Source: an uncultured Caryophanales bacterium
GTDB lineage: Bacteria > Bacillota_I > Bacilli_A > RFN20 > CAG-826
Length of the DNA: 64,000 nt
NCBI GenBank assembly: GCA_946407815.1
Contig: CAMJPB010000001.1
Location: 310,001-374,000, forward strand
Reading direction: 5' to 3'
Part shown: in pieces, positions 1 through 9,842 of the stretch
Numbering within the stretch: the stretch's first letter is position 1
How the letters are laid out: every line of letters starts with the position of its first letter
Notes under the pieces: model-generated
Told to the model about the DNA's origin: nothing
Database searches by the model: none
Seen by the model: only the letters and a program-made list of their open reading frames with translations
Program-made: the position numbers and the translations under genes

Positions 1-1326
1 TGTCTTATCTTCAGTGAAGTCAATTTTAATTGGGAGTTTGATGCTATCCTTAATAGGATTGAGTGAAATTTCATCCACTGCTGCATCAAGAATAAGTTCT
101 TCGCCAAATTTAGAAGGAAGAATTTTATTCTTAAGCTCTTCTGGAAGTTCAAGTTTGTTCTTGCCAACAATTAAGCTATCTCTATTAACAGTAACCTTGA
201 AATTATTGTATGGACGAATTCCTAAAATGGAATGAGTTGTTACCTCATCAAATAAGTAAGCTTGGTTCATGTCAAAGGCAAGTCTGATCTTTTCTTTAGT
301 CTTAACTCTACCTTTAAATGGAGCCTTAACAATAATATTGTTCTTGATTCCTGGAATTTGACAATAATAGATTGTCTCATCACCAAGTTGTTCGACTACG
401 TCGATAATACCTTCGATTTCGCCTTTTTCATCAACGCTGATTGCTTCTGGACGAATACCGAATTTAACTTCTTGACCAATGTAAGAATCATTAATAAGTT
501 GTTTTGTCTTCTTCTCAGAAAATCTGAGTTCAGGTTTTGCATCAGCTTCTGATAATGTGGCAACAAGTTCTTTACCTTTCATCGAAAGTTTGGCTGTCAA
601 AATATTCATTTGAGGTGAGCCTAAGAATGTTGCGACAAATAAATTTGCTGGGTCATTATATAAAGCTACTGGTGAGTCAACTTGTTGAATAAAACCGTCT
701 TTCATAACAACAATTCTAGTACCCATTGTCATAGCTTCGGTTTGGTCATGGGTAACATAAATGAATGTTGTTTTTAGTTTTTCGTGAAGTTTTGTAATTT
801 CACTTCTCATTTGAACTCTTAACTTAGCGTCTAAGTTTGATAAAGGTTCATCAAGAAGGAAGACTTTTGGCTCACGAACGATAGCTCTACCAAGGGCAAC
901 ACGTTGTCTTTGACCACCAGATAAAGCCTTAGGCTTTCTTGTGAGAAGTTCGGAGATTTCCAGAATTTCAGCGGCATCTTTAACTCTCTTTTCAATTTCC
1001 TCTTTTGGGGTGTGTCTAAGTTTTAGACCAAAGGCCATATTTTGGAAAACTGTCATGTGTGGATAAAGAGCGTAATTTTGGAAGACCATGGCAATATCTC
1101 TATTTTTGCTCTCAACGTCATTAACTACTTCATCATCAATATAAAGTTTGCCTTGAGTAATTTCTTCAAGACCGGCAATCATTCTTAAAGTTGTTGATTT
1201 ACCACAACCAGAAGGACCGACAAAAACGACGAATTCTTTGTCAGGAATGTCTAAGTTAAAATCGTTAACGGCTCTTACGCCGCCTTCGTATACTTTGTAT
1301 ACATTTTCGAGTCTTACTTTTGCCAT
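1..1326 (-). CDS. msmK: sugar ABC transporter ATP-binding protein, MsmK/UgpC type (3' end outside window)
   Basis: ATPase that powers CUT1 sugar importers from the cytoplasmic side. My own translation of the minus strand from ATG at 1326 (AAGGAG upstream) stays open to base 1, giving 442 visible codons; the C-terminus is cut off by the window edge. Walker [10 protein letters not shown] is at residues 37-45, followed by the Q-loop in [11 protein letters not shown], signature LSGGQRQRV, Walker B VFLLDEP and switch His in THDQTEA. The C-terminal half is the regulatory OB-fold (TOBE/MalK-like) region. It starts 3 nt after the preceding gene and is the last visible gene of the mannan operon, so it probably energises the permeases at 11453-13305. 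MsmK-type ATPases often serve several importers. Confidence 0.95.
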   Translation of the reverse strand, partial: MAKVRLENVYKVYEGGVRAVNDFNLDIPDKEFVVFVGPSGCGKSTTLRMIAGLEEITQGKLYIDDEVVNDVESKNRDIAMVFQNYALYPHMTVFQNMAFGLKLRHTPKEEIEKRVKDAAEILEISELLTRKPKALSGGQRQRVALGRAIVREPKVFLLDEPLSNLDAKLRVQMRSEITKLHEKLKTTFIYVTHDQTEAMTMGTRIVVMKDGFIQQVDSPVALYNDPANLFVATFLGSPQMNILTAKLSMKGKELVATLSEADAKPELRFSEKKTKQLINDSYIGQEVKFGIRPEAISVDEKGEIEGIIDVVEQLGDETIYYCQIPGIKNNIIVKAPFKGRVKTKEKIRLAFDMNQAYLFDEVTTHSILGIRPYNNFKVTVNRDSLIVGKNKLELPEELKNKILPSKFGEELILDAAVDEISLNPIKDSIKLPIKIDFTEDKT

Positions 1327-1329
1327 GAT

Positions 1330-2190
1330 TTAATTCTCCTTGGTCTTATTTTCTAAATAAAGACCTTTTTTGTAATATTCTGGATAATTTGTCTTATTGA
1401 TGTATTGATCAAAAGCCTCGTGTGAGAGTAATGTCCAACCTATCATCATAAATGAAGATAGAAACGCTATTACTATAATGATAGCAATTTGAGCGATAAA
1501 ATCAACAAACATTAGACCAACAATTAATCCAGTTGTTAAAACAAACATACCTAAATTTTTGAAAAACTTTGCCACGAAAAAGACAAATGAGTTTCTAAAT
1601 ACTTGCCATGCATTATTAGAATAATAACAACCATAAGTCAACGTATAAACGCAAACGATTGATAAAACGATGAATTGGACAATGCATAAACCAATACCAA
1701 CGCTATTTAACCAAGGCTGCTCCACTATTAACTGGGTTCTAAGCATAAAGAAGATGCCAACAACTAAGATAAAAAGTGAAACTCCCCAGACAAAACCAAA
1801 GATCAAAGCTTGTTTCCAGTTCTTTTTAATTCCAACGAAAAATTCAGGACCGGTTAATACGCCTTCTTGCCACACGATCATCTTGGAAACATGAGCTAAT
1901 CCGCTTAGCCCAACAAAACCAATCATTGAGCACGGAATTGCCACTATCATCATGTAGAAAATTAAAGCAAAAATAGTCGCCCCATAATTCTCTGAACCGC
2001 TTGGAACGCCATAGATAAACATGTTAAAAATTAAGATATCTACTACCAAAGGTAGTAAAAACACAAATAGTAACATGGATAATGATATCATTTGTCTTTT
2101 TTGATTCTTAAGAAGATCCACAAAAACTTGCCATCTAGTGTGAGGCAATTCTTTCACTGTTAGATCGTTTGTTTTTACCTTCTTTTTCAT
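1330..2190 (-). CDS. polytopic membrane protein, YesL/DUF624-like
   Basis: A 286-aa integral membrane protein with about six hydrophobic segments: near residues 35-60, 75-100, 130-152, 165-190, 205-235 and 230-255. The layout, with a short basic N-terminus, paired helices and an amphipathic linker, resembles the YesL (DUF624) family, which is commonly found beside carbohydrate ABC transporters in Bacillota; its molecular function is unknown. It lies between the 200-aa gene (abutting) and the ATPase gene (3-nt gap), and its end carries the ATPase ribosome binding site, so the three are co-transcribed. Family assignment is by overall pattern only, not a diagnostic motif. Confidence 0.6.
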   Translation of the reverse strand: MKKKVKTNDLTVKELPHTRWQVFVDLLKNQKRQMISLSMLLFVFLLPLVVDILIFNMFIYGVPSGSENYGATIFALIFYMMIVAIPCSMIGFVGLSGLAHVSKMIVWQEGVLTGPEFFVGIKKNWKQALIFGFVWGVSLFILVVGIFFMLRTQLIVEQPWLNSVGIGLCIVQFIVLSIVCVYTLTYGCYYSNNAWQVFRNSFVFFVAKFFKNLGMFVLTTGLIVGLMFVDFIAQIAIIIVIAFLSSFMMIGWTLLSHEAFDQYINKTNYPEYYKKGLYLENKTKEN

Positions 2191-2793
2191 CTATTTTCCT
2201 AAACAATATTTCATGAATTCAAATGTATTTGTTGTGTTTGGTTTATACTGGGAATACTCGCCAATATTGTAACTTTTTGCGTTTATAAACGCGTAGTAAT
2301 TGCTCTCTTCTAAGAACTTTCCGTACTCCTTTAGAGGATTGTTCGTAGGAAGCTCAACCGCGTAATCAACTTCTTCAACTTTGAAGATCTTTTCGCTGTC
2401 GATTTTGCATAAATTTTTAATCTCTGAACTAAATTCAATCGAAGTTGTGAAGACGCCAACTTTCTCTAATTTATCCTCTGGAACAATGATTACATCGCAG
2501 CGGTTATAGCCAACAACTGAGATCTTTTTTGCAAAATTATATTCATTTGCAGCATCCGCTGTAATAAATTCAAATTTGCGAACTCCTAAATCTTTAAACT
2601 TCTCCAGAAGAATATCTTCTGCTTTGTCATTTTTTAGCTCACATGGAAGGAAAACTGAGATAGTTTCATACTGTTTTGGCCTATGCATGAATGAATATGA
2701 AAGTGGAAAAACAACAGTCGGAACCACTATTGCAAATAAATAGAGATACCAAGTGTAAGAAAATGACTTTTTAAATTGCTTCTTGTATGTCAT
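2191..2793 (-). CDS. hypothetical membrane-anchored protein (200 aa)
   Basis: Not recognised. One hydrophobic segment near residues 14-36 follows a basic N-terminus, then about 160 residues of soluble mixed alpha/beta sequence, so it is a signal-anchored protein whose globular part probably faces outward. There is no lipobox or catalytic motif I can name. Its start overlaps the stop of the upstream gene as ATGA, which indicates translational coupling; it abuts the YesL-like gene. Its place in a sugar-transport operon suggests a role in the envelope or in transporter assembly, but that is inference only. Confidence 0.6.
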   Translation of the reverse strand: MTYKKQFKKSFSYTWYLYLFAIVVPTVVFPLSYSFMHRPKQYETISVFLPCELKNDKAEDILLEKFKDLGVRKFEFITADAANEYNFAKKISVVGYNRCDVIIVPEDKLEKVGVFTTSIEFSSEIKNLCKIDSEKIFKVEEVDYAVELPTNNPLKEYGKFLEESNYYAFINAKSYNIGEYSQYKPNTTNTFEFMKYCLGK

Positions 2794-3275
2794 TTTCTAC
2801 TCTCCACACTAATGATGATAGAACCGAAAGTATGAAAAACTAGTTTTTCATTCTTCTTGAATTTAAACTTTGTTGGAGCATAGAAAATCTTATCTACTTT
2901 CTTATAGTTTTCATCAACTTTTGCTTCAACAACATAGTATTCAAGACCGTTATATTCTTTCACTTCTTCTGAAATGCTCAGTATTTCACAAAACTCTTCA
3001 GATAAGTCAGCTTTTTTAGCGCCTTCATAGAACCTAAGTTCTGCGTTCAAACATCTTTGTATAACTGTGAAATAAAAGATTAAGTAAATAAGATAAATAA
3101 CGCTAAAGAAGATAGTAAAAATGAGTTCGACAATGTAGTTTCGTTTTGATGCAAGCATCAATATTAAAACGATAGAAATTACTAAAATAGTTGAGACAAG
3201 AAAAAGGATAAAATGGCGTCGTTTTTTAATTTCGGCGCCATATAATCCTTTTTCAATATCTACTAAATTAAGCAT
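2790..3275 (-). CDS. hypothetical two-helix membrane protein
   Basis: Not recognised. Starting at ATG 3275 (161 aa; a TTG at 3293 is also in frame but has no better ribosome site), two transmembrane helices occur near residues 20-42 and 48-70, followed by a soluble C-terminal domain of about 90 residues rich in Lys and Glu that probably lies in the cytoplasm. The start overlaps the last codons of the SGNH lipoprotein gene and the TGA stop overlaps the next ATG, so expression is coupled on both sides. It forms a conserved-looking trio with the next two membrane proteins. Confidence 0.6.
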   Translation of the reverse strand: MLNLVDIEKGLYGAEIKKRRHFILFLVSTILVISIVLILMLASKRNYIVELIFTIFFSVIYLIYLIFYFTVIQRCLNAELRFYEGAKKADLSEEFCEILSISEEVKEYNGLEYYVVEAKVDENYKKVDKIFYAPTKFKFKKNEKLVFHTFGSIIISVESRK

Positions 3276-4572
3276 TCTTTTTGAAATCAGCAATTAATGT
3301 TGATTTAATTACTTGACCCCAGATAGCATAGCCAGCAAGAGACATATGGATTCCATCCATAAGGAAGAATGCTTGGTTTGGATCTCCATTTTCTTTAACA
3401 AGATCCTTACCAGCGTTAATACAGGTAACATAAGAATGAGATTCTGCATATTCTAATGCCTTATTATTGCACTTTTCAAACTCGGCTTGTCTATTTAAGA
3501 AACCTGGGAGTTTATTGATTAACACATAATAAATTTGTGTGTTTGGTAAGTGCGCATGAACATCATCAAACATAGTTTGAAGACTTGCACCTGTGACATT
3601 TCCGTCACCGCTATCTTTAAGATCGTTAACACCAACGTAGTAGACAACAATCTTTGGTGAATATGGATAAACAAGTCTTGCATTATAAGCATTTTTCCAT
3701 TCACCAACAGTTGTTCCACCGATACCGTGATTATAGGTAATCATTGGTTTTAAGTCTTCGCTGGAATTCTTCCAGTTCTCCATAGACGAAGAACCAGCGA
3801 GCATAATTCTATGATCTAAGAAAGCTACATCTTTCTCTTCATAATTTTTGGCTTTACCATCATAAGTGGAGTTTCCGCCATTGAAATTATTTGTAGTAAC
3901 GCTAATTGTGCCATTTTGGACATTTTCACCATCAGTCGCACTATATGAAATCACGCTTGTTCCATCAAACGATGCAGTTAAAGTAACACCTGATTTAATC
4001 TTGTAGTTTAAACAATCGACAACATCTTCTTTGTTTCTATTAAGTCTAGATTTAGAACCATTGGCGACCGTGACACTTGTGCCACTAATTGGCATATTTA
4101 GAACTCCTGTAATAGATACTAAAGTATCTATACTATCATCAATATGTGATGGTTCTACATATTCTGGCTCAACGAATTCATCTTCTTGAGTTTTGTTCCA
4201 GTGAGCATAAAGAATTGTGTTTCTGATTAAATTTGTATTAAAGTCAAAAGGTGAATCTTCATCGGCTTTTGTGTGCCAGCCAGCGAATTCATAATTAACT
4301 CTTAAAGGATCTCTTTCAGGACGACTTACTTTAGAATTTTTGGCGATTTTATCAACCTTTAAAGATGTAGATGAACCAGTAGCGTACATTCCGCTATTAA
4401 GGTTCATTTCTTCTTTACCAAAATTGTAGTAGAAAGAAACTGTAATATTTTCGGCTTCAAGTTCTTTCATGGTATAACCATCAGGATTATAGACGTCATT
4501 AATATTTATAGTTTCTTGGCACCCTGCCAAGGCAAAACCTGCGATAAGAAGTAATAAATATTTCTTTTTCAT
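3268..4572 (-). CDS. surface lipoprotein with InlB-type repeat and SGNH/GDSL hydrolase domain
   Basis: Exported lipoprotein (434 aa), lipobox LAGC with Cys at residue 18. Residues about 45-130 form an InlB B-repeat (Listeria-Bacteroides repeat) ending in YEFAGWHTKADE and ILYAHWN. After a beta-rich linker, an SGNH hydrolase begins near residue 250: block I LAGSSSMENW (Ser nucleophile), block III YVGVNDL, and block V DGIH at 406-409 giving the Asp-His pair. Such domains usually remove acetyl groups from sugars, so de-O-acetylation of mannan at the cell surface fits the neighbours. It abuts the GH130 gene upstream. Substrate is inferred, not shown. Confidence 0.8.
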   Translation of the reverse strand: MKKKYLLLLIAGFALAGCQETININDVYNPDGYTMKELEAENITVSFYYNFGKEEMNLNSGMYATGSSTSLKVDKIAKNSKVSRPERDPLRVNYEFAGWHTKADEDSPFDFNTNLIRNTILYAHWNKTQEDEFVEPEYVEPSHIDDSIDTLVSITGVLNMPISGTSVTVANGSKSRLNRNKEDVVDCLNYKIKSGVTLTASFDGTSVISYSATDGENVQNGTISVTTNNFNGGNSTYDGKAKNYEEKDVAFLDHRIMLAGSSSMENWKNSSEDLKPMITYNHGIGGTTVGEWKNAYNARLVYPYSPKIVVYYVGVNDLKDSGDGNVTGASLQTMFDDVHAHLPNTQIYYVLINKLPGFLNRQAEFEKCNNKALEYAESHSYVTCINAGKDLVKENGDPNQAFFLMDGIHMSLAGYAIWGQVIKSTLIADFKKNA

Positions 4573-5583
4573 TTATTTGCCCTCCTTCACGAATTTAAGA
4601 AGTTCATCTAAGTTACATGTTGCAAGTCCGATACATTTGTCACCTGCGCCATAATAAATGAATAATTTTCCATCTCTTTCAACGATTCCAGTTGGGAAAA
4701 CGCATCCATTGTAATAGCCATCTGTCTCAAATTTTTCAACAGGTTCAAAGATAAAATCTTTGGTACGGTGTAAAATGTGACTTGGATCATTTATATCAAG
4801 AAGCACTGCTCCGACCCTATAGTTGGAGTCTTTAGCGCTCACTCCATGATAGATTAATAACCAACCATCTTTGGTTCTAATTGGAGGAGTTGAAGCTCCA
4901 ATTTTTAAGCTTTCCCATTCAGTTTCGCCTTCCATTAATAACTTATAGTTATCAAAGATTTGAAGGTCATCACTATATGAAATATAGATGGCTGGATTTT
5001 TGTTTTCATAACCTTTTCCGCATCTTTCCATTCCACGGCTAAGCATCACGAATTTTCCACCGACTTTTTCAGGGAAAATGACAACATCTCTATCATCAAA
5101 TCTTGGATCGGTAATACGACCAAGTTTCTTCCAGTGACGCAAATCTTTTGAGACCGCTAAATGAGTTAATGTGTTGTTATAGATCAAAGATCTAGGTCCA
5201 GCTTCTGGTTGGAAACCAAAGTATTCTTTGTCTTCTCTCCAGTATTGACCTGGATGGAAAACTCTAGAGGCATAAGTTAGGTAGAAATAATCACCAATTT
5301 TAACAATTCGAGGATCTTCAATTCCGCCTTCATCAACACCGCCTTCATCTCCAACCATTAAAGGTTTATCACTATCTCTAACAAAGTTAACGCCGTCTTT
5401 AGATGTTGCTAAACCAAGCGAAATAGTGTGTTTTTTGTCATTGGCTGCTGCACGATAAAACATGTAGAATGTTTCATCTTCGTCATTAAAAATGACGGCA
5501 GGGTTTAATACGCATAATTCTTCCCAAGTGTTTTTAGGATTAGCCTTGAGAATTGGATTTTCTTTTACTCTATCTAATTTCAT
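4573..5583 (-). CDS. GH130 family beta-mannoside phosphorylase
   Basis: Cytoplasmic enzyme (336 aa, no signal peptide) of glycoside hydrolase family 130, which splits beta-mannosides with phosphate and releases alpha-mannose-1-phosphate. The five-bladed propeller pattern is visible, with LNPAVIF near residue 27, LGLATSKDG near 56, and the catalytic acid in GGIEDPRI near 88-95; WLLIYHGV and CVFPTG mark later blades. The operon encodes a second, divergent GH130 at 13318, suggesting one enzyme for disaccharides and one for longer oligosaccharides. Mannose-1-phosphate would feed the phosphomannomutase at 19689. Exact subfamily and acceptor cannot be read from sequence by eye. Confidence 0.88.
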   Translation of the reverse strand: MKLDRVKENPILKANPKNTWEELCVLNPAVIFNDEDETFYMFYRAAANDKKHTISLGLATSKDGVNFVRDSDKPLMVGDEGGVDEGGIEDPRIVKIGDYFYLTYASRVFHPGQYWREDKEYFGFQPEAGPRSLIYNNTLTHLAVSKDLRHWKKLGRITDPRFDDRDVVIFPEKVGGKFVMLSRGMERCGKGYENKNPAIYISYSDDLQIFDNYKLLMEGETEWESLKIGASTPPIRTKDGWLLIYHGVSAKDSNYRVGAVLLDINDPSHILHRTKDFIFEPVEKFETDGYYNGCVFPTGIVERDGKLFIYYGAGDKCIGLATCNLDELLKFVKEGK

Positions 5584-5586
5584 AAA

Positions 5587-8298
5587 CTAATCCTCGACAA
5601 TTGGTGTCTTTGTATTAACACCAAATGAATATTCTCCTCCACCAGGTTTATTGACAACAAACTTGATATTATCAACATAGACGGCACCTGCTCCGCTTCC
5701 GCTACCAGCAACACCAAAAGTGATCTTTTGTAAGAGACGGATTGAATCTCTATTTAAGACTCCGCCTCCATTTTGAGGAGCAAAAACAGATGAATCTAAA
5801 CCAAATACGCATCTATTCCATGATGAAGAGAAATTTGCTAATGTAACTCTATATTGATATAGAGTGTTGTTATAACCAAAGAAGTAAAGATTAACGTAAA
5901 TGTTTGCACTTCCATCACCCTTAATGTCGAGTTGTACTGCTTTAGCAGTAACATCTGAACCAATTTGTGGGAATGTAGCGTATGCTGCGCTGTCTTTACC
6001 TTTAGAGTAATTAAGTTTCATGGAGTGTGAACCTGCATCAGTAGCAACAGAAACCTCATCTGCTAATTCAACACTACCGTTTTCTGGGTTCTTAATTAAG
6101 GTCCAGTTAGTTGTAAGTTCATCATTAGATGAATACTCAAAATTATCAACTAAACTAACCTTACTTGAATCTGGATGGATAACTTTACCTAAATCTGTTT
6201 TTTGAACAACTGTTCCAGCGTAATCGCTGAACATAATTTCGTCCATGTAAACTGGGTTATTTTGAGTGTATAAAGGATAATGTACATCAACACCACCAGA
6301 TTTGTAGTAATACAAATACTTAAGTCCAAATGCAAAGTTCTTAACGTTTTGACTTAAAACTGGTTTTCCGTTATTTGGACCATCAGTTTGAGTGAATTTA
6401 GTAAATGGAATCACATATTCAGTCCAAATTCTTGGAGCGTGATCAATAACGTATTGGAAAACTCTTCCGTCTGCTAGGTAAATTTGGAATGTAACTTCTG
6501 CAGCTACATCTTCACCAGTAAAGTTGGAGAAATGAGGATTGTCAGTTTTTGGAACACTGGCGTCTTTAATCCAGAACTTAAGTGCGGTAAGGCCCTCGGC
6601 CTTGACATCTGTATAAATATCATAAGTAGCCATTTCCATATCAGATTTGTAAGTGAACTTACCACCTAATTTGTTAACGCCATCATGATATCTTTCTTCG
6701 TTAAGTAAGAAGATTCCTTCATCCTTATTGGATGAACGGATTTCCCATTGTTTATAAGCTTCACCACGGTAAACGTAGTTATCAAAGTTTTCGATAACGC
6801 CATCAAGACCAACTTCTCTTGGGTTCTTGGACATGTCTGGTAAAGTAATAATTTCGAAATCTTTAAATGAAAGAGTTCCGGCACCATAACATGTATTTAG
6901 ACCAAATTGAATTTGGCTAATATAGTAGAATTGACGTTTACCTTCGACAATTGAGCTTTGGTTGAATCCCATAAATGGGATTGTGATTTCAGAATATTCA
7001 CCTGCAGTTAAAACTGAGTATGGATGTTCATAGCTCCAACGGTCTCTATCAGGTTCATAAAGTCTAATCGTTGCGTTTGTCTTTCCAGCATAACCTGTGT
7101 ATCTAATTTTGACTCTAACGGCATTACCTTCGCTAAAGTATCTTTCTACAGGAATCTTAGCAAAGCCATAGCCAACTCCGCTCATTGTAACGGTATTACC
7201 GTTAAATCCGAGTTCATTGCTATACTCTAAGACTAATTCAGACTTATCTTCAGAGATAGTTTTCTTGAAGTTGTAAGATTCATTAATCCACTCATCTTCA
7301 GGAACGCAATCGAATTTAAGATGTTCAATGAATAAGTCTTCGTAATCTTCTGAATTAACAGCTTTAATGCCGCCAACGATACAACATCCATCACCAAATG
7401 TCTTTTCGAAAGTAATTTCAATACCTTGGATGTGTTCGTGGTCAAAAGTTTGGTTTTGAACAACTGTATCACCAGTTCTTAAGATGAAATCATCAAACTT
7501 AAGAAGGATAAGTTGTCTTGTATCCATTGTAAATTTAACTTGTTTGTACCATAACTCGCCATCTTGGTCGATCACACGGATTAAAATTGTGGAATCGTGG
7601 CCGCTGTAATAGAAGTTACAGAAGAAAGCATTACAGTCAAATAAATCGAGTTCTGCTGATTTCTGTATAGAAAGCCACCCATCAGATTTTTCGTGGCCTG
7701 GTCCTTGGTTTGTATTTTCTTTTTCAAAGGTGATTTTTAATGAGTCTTTGTCACCTGTTCCAAAAAAGTCAGTTTCATCAATTGAAATATCAGCATAAGA
7801 GCCGACTTCGTGAAGTGCCCAGTCGCTTTTTTCGCCAACACCAATGTCAACTTCACCTACACTATCGATTTCATATCTAAATGTTGAAACAGCTGATTGC
7901 TTTTCTTTACCGACTGATTTGGTGTTATATTCGTTAACAGCAGTAACTCTCCAATAATAAGTAATGTTTTTCTTAGTTAATGTAGAGCTTAATTTAAACG
8001 ACGTTGAGCCAATATTTGTCTCCTTAGCGTATACTACGCTCTTGGAGCTTGGATCAAATGTATCCGTTGAACAAACTTCTAGTGTATAGTTAAGTGCATT
8101 AGCAGATTCTGTCCAACTAAATGTTGGTAAATCATGCACAACAGCACCAGTTGTAGGTGCGACTAATGAAAAGTCTCCTAAGGTTCCCTTAGTGATATTT
8201 GGAGATAAATCTTTTCCAGCAGTGAAATCTAGGTTTACCGCACACCCTGCGAGAAGTGAGGCAAATGCTGGAATTAGTAAAAATGATCTTTTCTTCAT
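5587..8298 (-). CDS. large surface lipoprotein with FN3-like and carbohydrate-binding-like modules
   Basis: A 903-aa lipoprotein (lipobox LAGC, Cys at 19). Residues about 45-145 look like a fibronectin type III-like module (LPTFSWTESANALNYTLEV). Three or four jelly-roll modules follow, each opening with a DNFDY/DNFEYSS-like strand and containing aromatic-rich beta strands, reminiscent of CBM11-type or related glycan-binding domains (about 150-320, 335-490, 500-720, 740-900). No glycosidase active-site motif was seen, so the protein probably tethers polysaccharide next to the glycosidase at 8301. It lies 2 nt downstream of that gene. Module families are assigned by pattern and remain uncertain. 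Confidence 0.75.
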   Translation of the reverse strand: MKKRSFLLIPAFASLLAGCAVNLDFTAGKDLSPNITKGTLGDFSLVAPTTGAVVHDLPTFSWTESANALNYTLEVCSTDTFDPSSKSVVYAKETNIGSTSFKLSSTLTKKNITYYWRVTAVNEYNTKSVGKEKQSAVSTFRYEIDSVGEVDIGVGEKSDWALHEVGSYADISIDETDFFGTGDKDSLKITFEKENTNQGPGHEKSDGWLSIQKSAELDLFDCNAFFCNFYYSGHDSTILIRVIDQDGELWYKQVKFTMDTRQLILLKFDDFILRTGDTVVQNQTFDHEHIQGIEITFEKTFGDGCCIVGGIKAVNSEDYEDLFIEHLKFDCVPEDEWINESYNFKKTISEDKSELVLEYSNELGFNGNTVTMSGVGYGFAKIPVERYFSEGNAVRVKIRYTGYAGKTNATIRLYEPDRDRWSYEHPYSVLTAGEYSEITIPFMGFNQSSIVEGKRQFYYISQIQFGLNTCYGAGTLSFKDFEIITLPDMSKNPREVGLDGVIENFDNYVYRGEAYKQWEIRSSNKDEGIFLLNEERYHDGVNKLGGKFTYKSDMEMATYDIYTDVKAEGLTALKFWIKDASVPKTDNPHFSNFTGEDVAAEVTFQIYLADGRVFQYVIDHAPRIWTEYVIPFTKFTQTDGPNNGKPVLSQNVKNFAFGLKYLYYYKSGGVDVHYPLYTQNNPVYMDEIMFSDYAGTVVQKTDLGKVIHPDSSKVSLVDNFEYSSNDELTTNWTLIKNPENGSVELADEVSVATDAGSHSMKLNYSKGKDSAAYATFPQIGSDVTAKAVQLDIKGDGSANIYVNLYFFGYNNTLYQYRVTLANFSSSWNRCVFGLDSSVFAPQNGGGVLNRDSIRLLQKITFGVAGSGSGAGAVYVDNIKFVVNKPGGGEYSFGVNTKTPIVED

Positions 8299-8300
8299 AA

Positions 8301-9839
8301 TTAGAGCACCTTATTTGAAATAACTACGAATGTTGACGCAGGAATAGTTAATTCATTTATATTGTTAAATGAGCCTTCAATTTCGTAATTTGGCTTAATA
8401 AAGCCATCTTCACCGATTAAGGCTAATTTTTCGTTAAACATATAAACATAAAGTTTCTCGTTATTGTTATATTTTTCATCCATAACAAACTTCACGCTTG
8501 CGGCATTAATAACGTCTGTATTACAGAACATAATGCCTGCTAAATTTCTATCATTTGACAAAGTTGCAAGTGAACGAAGTGTTGGGTTTTTCTTACTTCC
8601 GTTATCGCCTGAATCAAATGTGATATTGTGTTTTCTAAGTAAATTCATCATTAGCATAGATGAATGATACCAAGGTCTAAGTGATTGTTCTAACGAATTT
8701 GCGCCACCTAATGTTGAAAACATTCCCCATTTTTTAGGTGTGGCGATATTTCCGTTATACATAAAGTACATTGCATCATCAAAATCCCAGTAAGCAATGC
8801 CATTAACGCCACTTGCTAAAGCAGTAAGTGTGTAATTTGCCATGGATTTTGCGTATGAATATGTATCAATTAATTCTTGGCAGTCTAAGGCAGCATTTTT
8901 ACCATCTTGTAAACCTGCTTCCCAGATATGTAAGCGACGTTTACTTCCGTATTCAGCATCTCTTTTTTTAATTTCAGCGTTTCTTTCGGCGTAAGTGTCG
9001 AGCATAACACCGTTATCAAGAGATTCTTTGTAAGGATAAATATGAACACCATAATCTCCAACGGCATTTCTTAAAGTTTCATCTTCAGCAATGCCATAAA
9101 GATATGATTCCATACTTCCATCGCTTGTTGCGGTAGCATCGCTACCGACAATCTTAATATAATTAAGTCCCATGCTATCGAGTTTAGCGCGTAAATTCAA
9201 AACACCTTGTCTCCACTTCTCAAAAGTATTGAAGTAGTTTTTAGATGAATTTGGTTTACCTCTATAGTTAGGTTCGTTTGAGTTAACAATGTACTTAATG
9301 CAGGTAAAACCTTTCTTAAGTACTAAGTAATCAAGAATGTCACCGTACATTGTTGTCCAACGTGGGTCTGATGTGACATCGTCCATCATTCCCCATTTGT
9401 CATCAACCATGCTGCCAATAACGTTCCAGGCACCAAAGGCGACTGTTAAATCGTGTTCTTGACAGTAGGTTAAAACTTGTTCAGTGGATTTCATCCACTT
9501 GTTAGTGAAATTGTATGTCCAAGTGTCATTAGTTTTATCTTGATCACCTTTATTATCAAAGTTCTCACAAAACCAGTCAAAGTTGATCATACATCTAATT
9601 AAAGACATACCATCCATTCTATCGGCGTACTTGGTAATTCTATCCCAAGCATTTGTTTGTAATTTGTTTAAATCTTCGTACGCACCCCATTCAACACCGA
9701 GTCCGTCAAAATCATCACTAATGAGATTTATTTGTGGTGAAAACACCATTAAACCTTTGTCTTTTTTAACGGAACCACCTGCACAGCCGGTTAATGATAA
9801 TGTGGTAAGTAAGAATAATTTCTTAATCCCTTTTATCAT
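8301..9839 (-). CDS. clan GH-A glycoside hydrolase lipoprotein (probable endo-acting)
   Basis: Surface lipoprotein (512 aa, lipobox LTGC with Cys at 19) with a TIM-barrel glycosidase. The acid/base is probably Glu189 in NSNEPNY at the end of strand 4, and the nucleophile probably Glu307 in HIWEAG at strand 7, the clan GH-A arrangement. A short beta-sandwich-like C-terminus (residues about 410-512) recalls GH30/GH39/GH5 relatives. Within a locus with two GH130 phosphorylases, an outer-surface endo-mannanase or beta-mannosidase-like role is the simplest reading; the GH family number is not certain. It sits 3 nt after the solute-binding protein gene, so binding, cutting and uptake are co-expressed. 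Confidence 0.78.
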   Translation of the reverse strand: MIKGIKKLFLLTTLSLTGCAGGSVKKDKGLMVFSPQINLISDDFDGLGVEWGAYEDLNKLQTNAWDRITKYADRMDGMSLIRCMINFDWFCENFDNKGDQDKTNDTWTYNFTNKWMKSTEQVLTYCQEHDLTVAFGAWNVIGSMVDDKWGMMDDVTSDPRWTTMYGDILDYLVLKKGFTCIKYIVNSNEPNYRGKPNSSKNYFNTFEKWRQGVLNLRAKLDSMGLNYIKIVGSDATATSDGSMESYLYGIAEDETLRNAVGDYGVHIYPYKESLDNGVMLDTYAERNAEIKKRDAEYGSKRRLHIWEAGLQDGKNAALDCQELIDTYSYAKSMANYTLTALASGVNGIAYWDFDDAMYFMYNGNIATPKKWGMFSTLGGANSLEQSLRPWYHSSMLMMNLLRKHNITFDSGDNGSKKNPTLRSLATLSNDRNLAGIMFCNTDVINAASVKFVMDEKYNNNEKLYVYMFNEKLALIGEDGFIKPNYEIEGSFNNINELTIPASTFVVISNKVL

Positions 9840-9842
9840 AAA

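Noticed and set aside
14-552. Two short plus-strand ORFs at the window start
   Set aside because: They lie antisense to the ABC ATPase frame, which has all family motifs.
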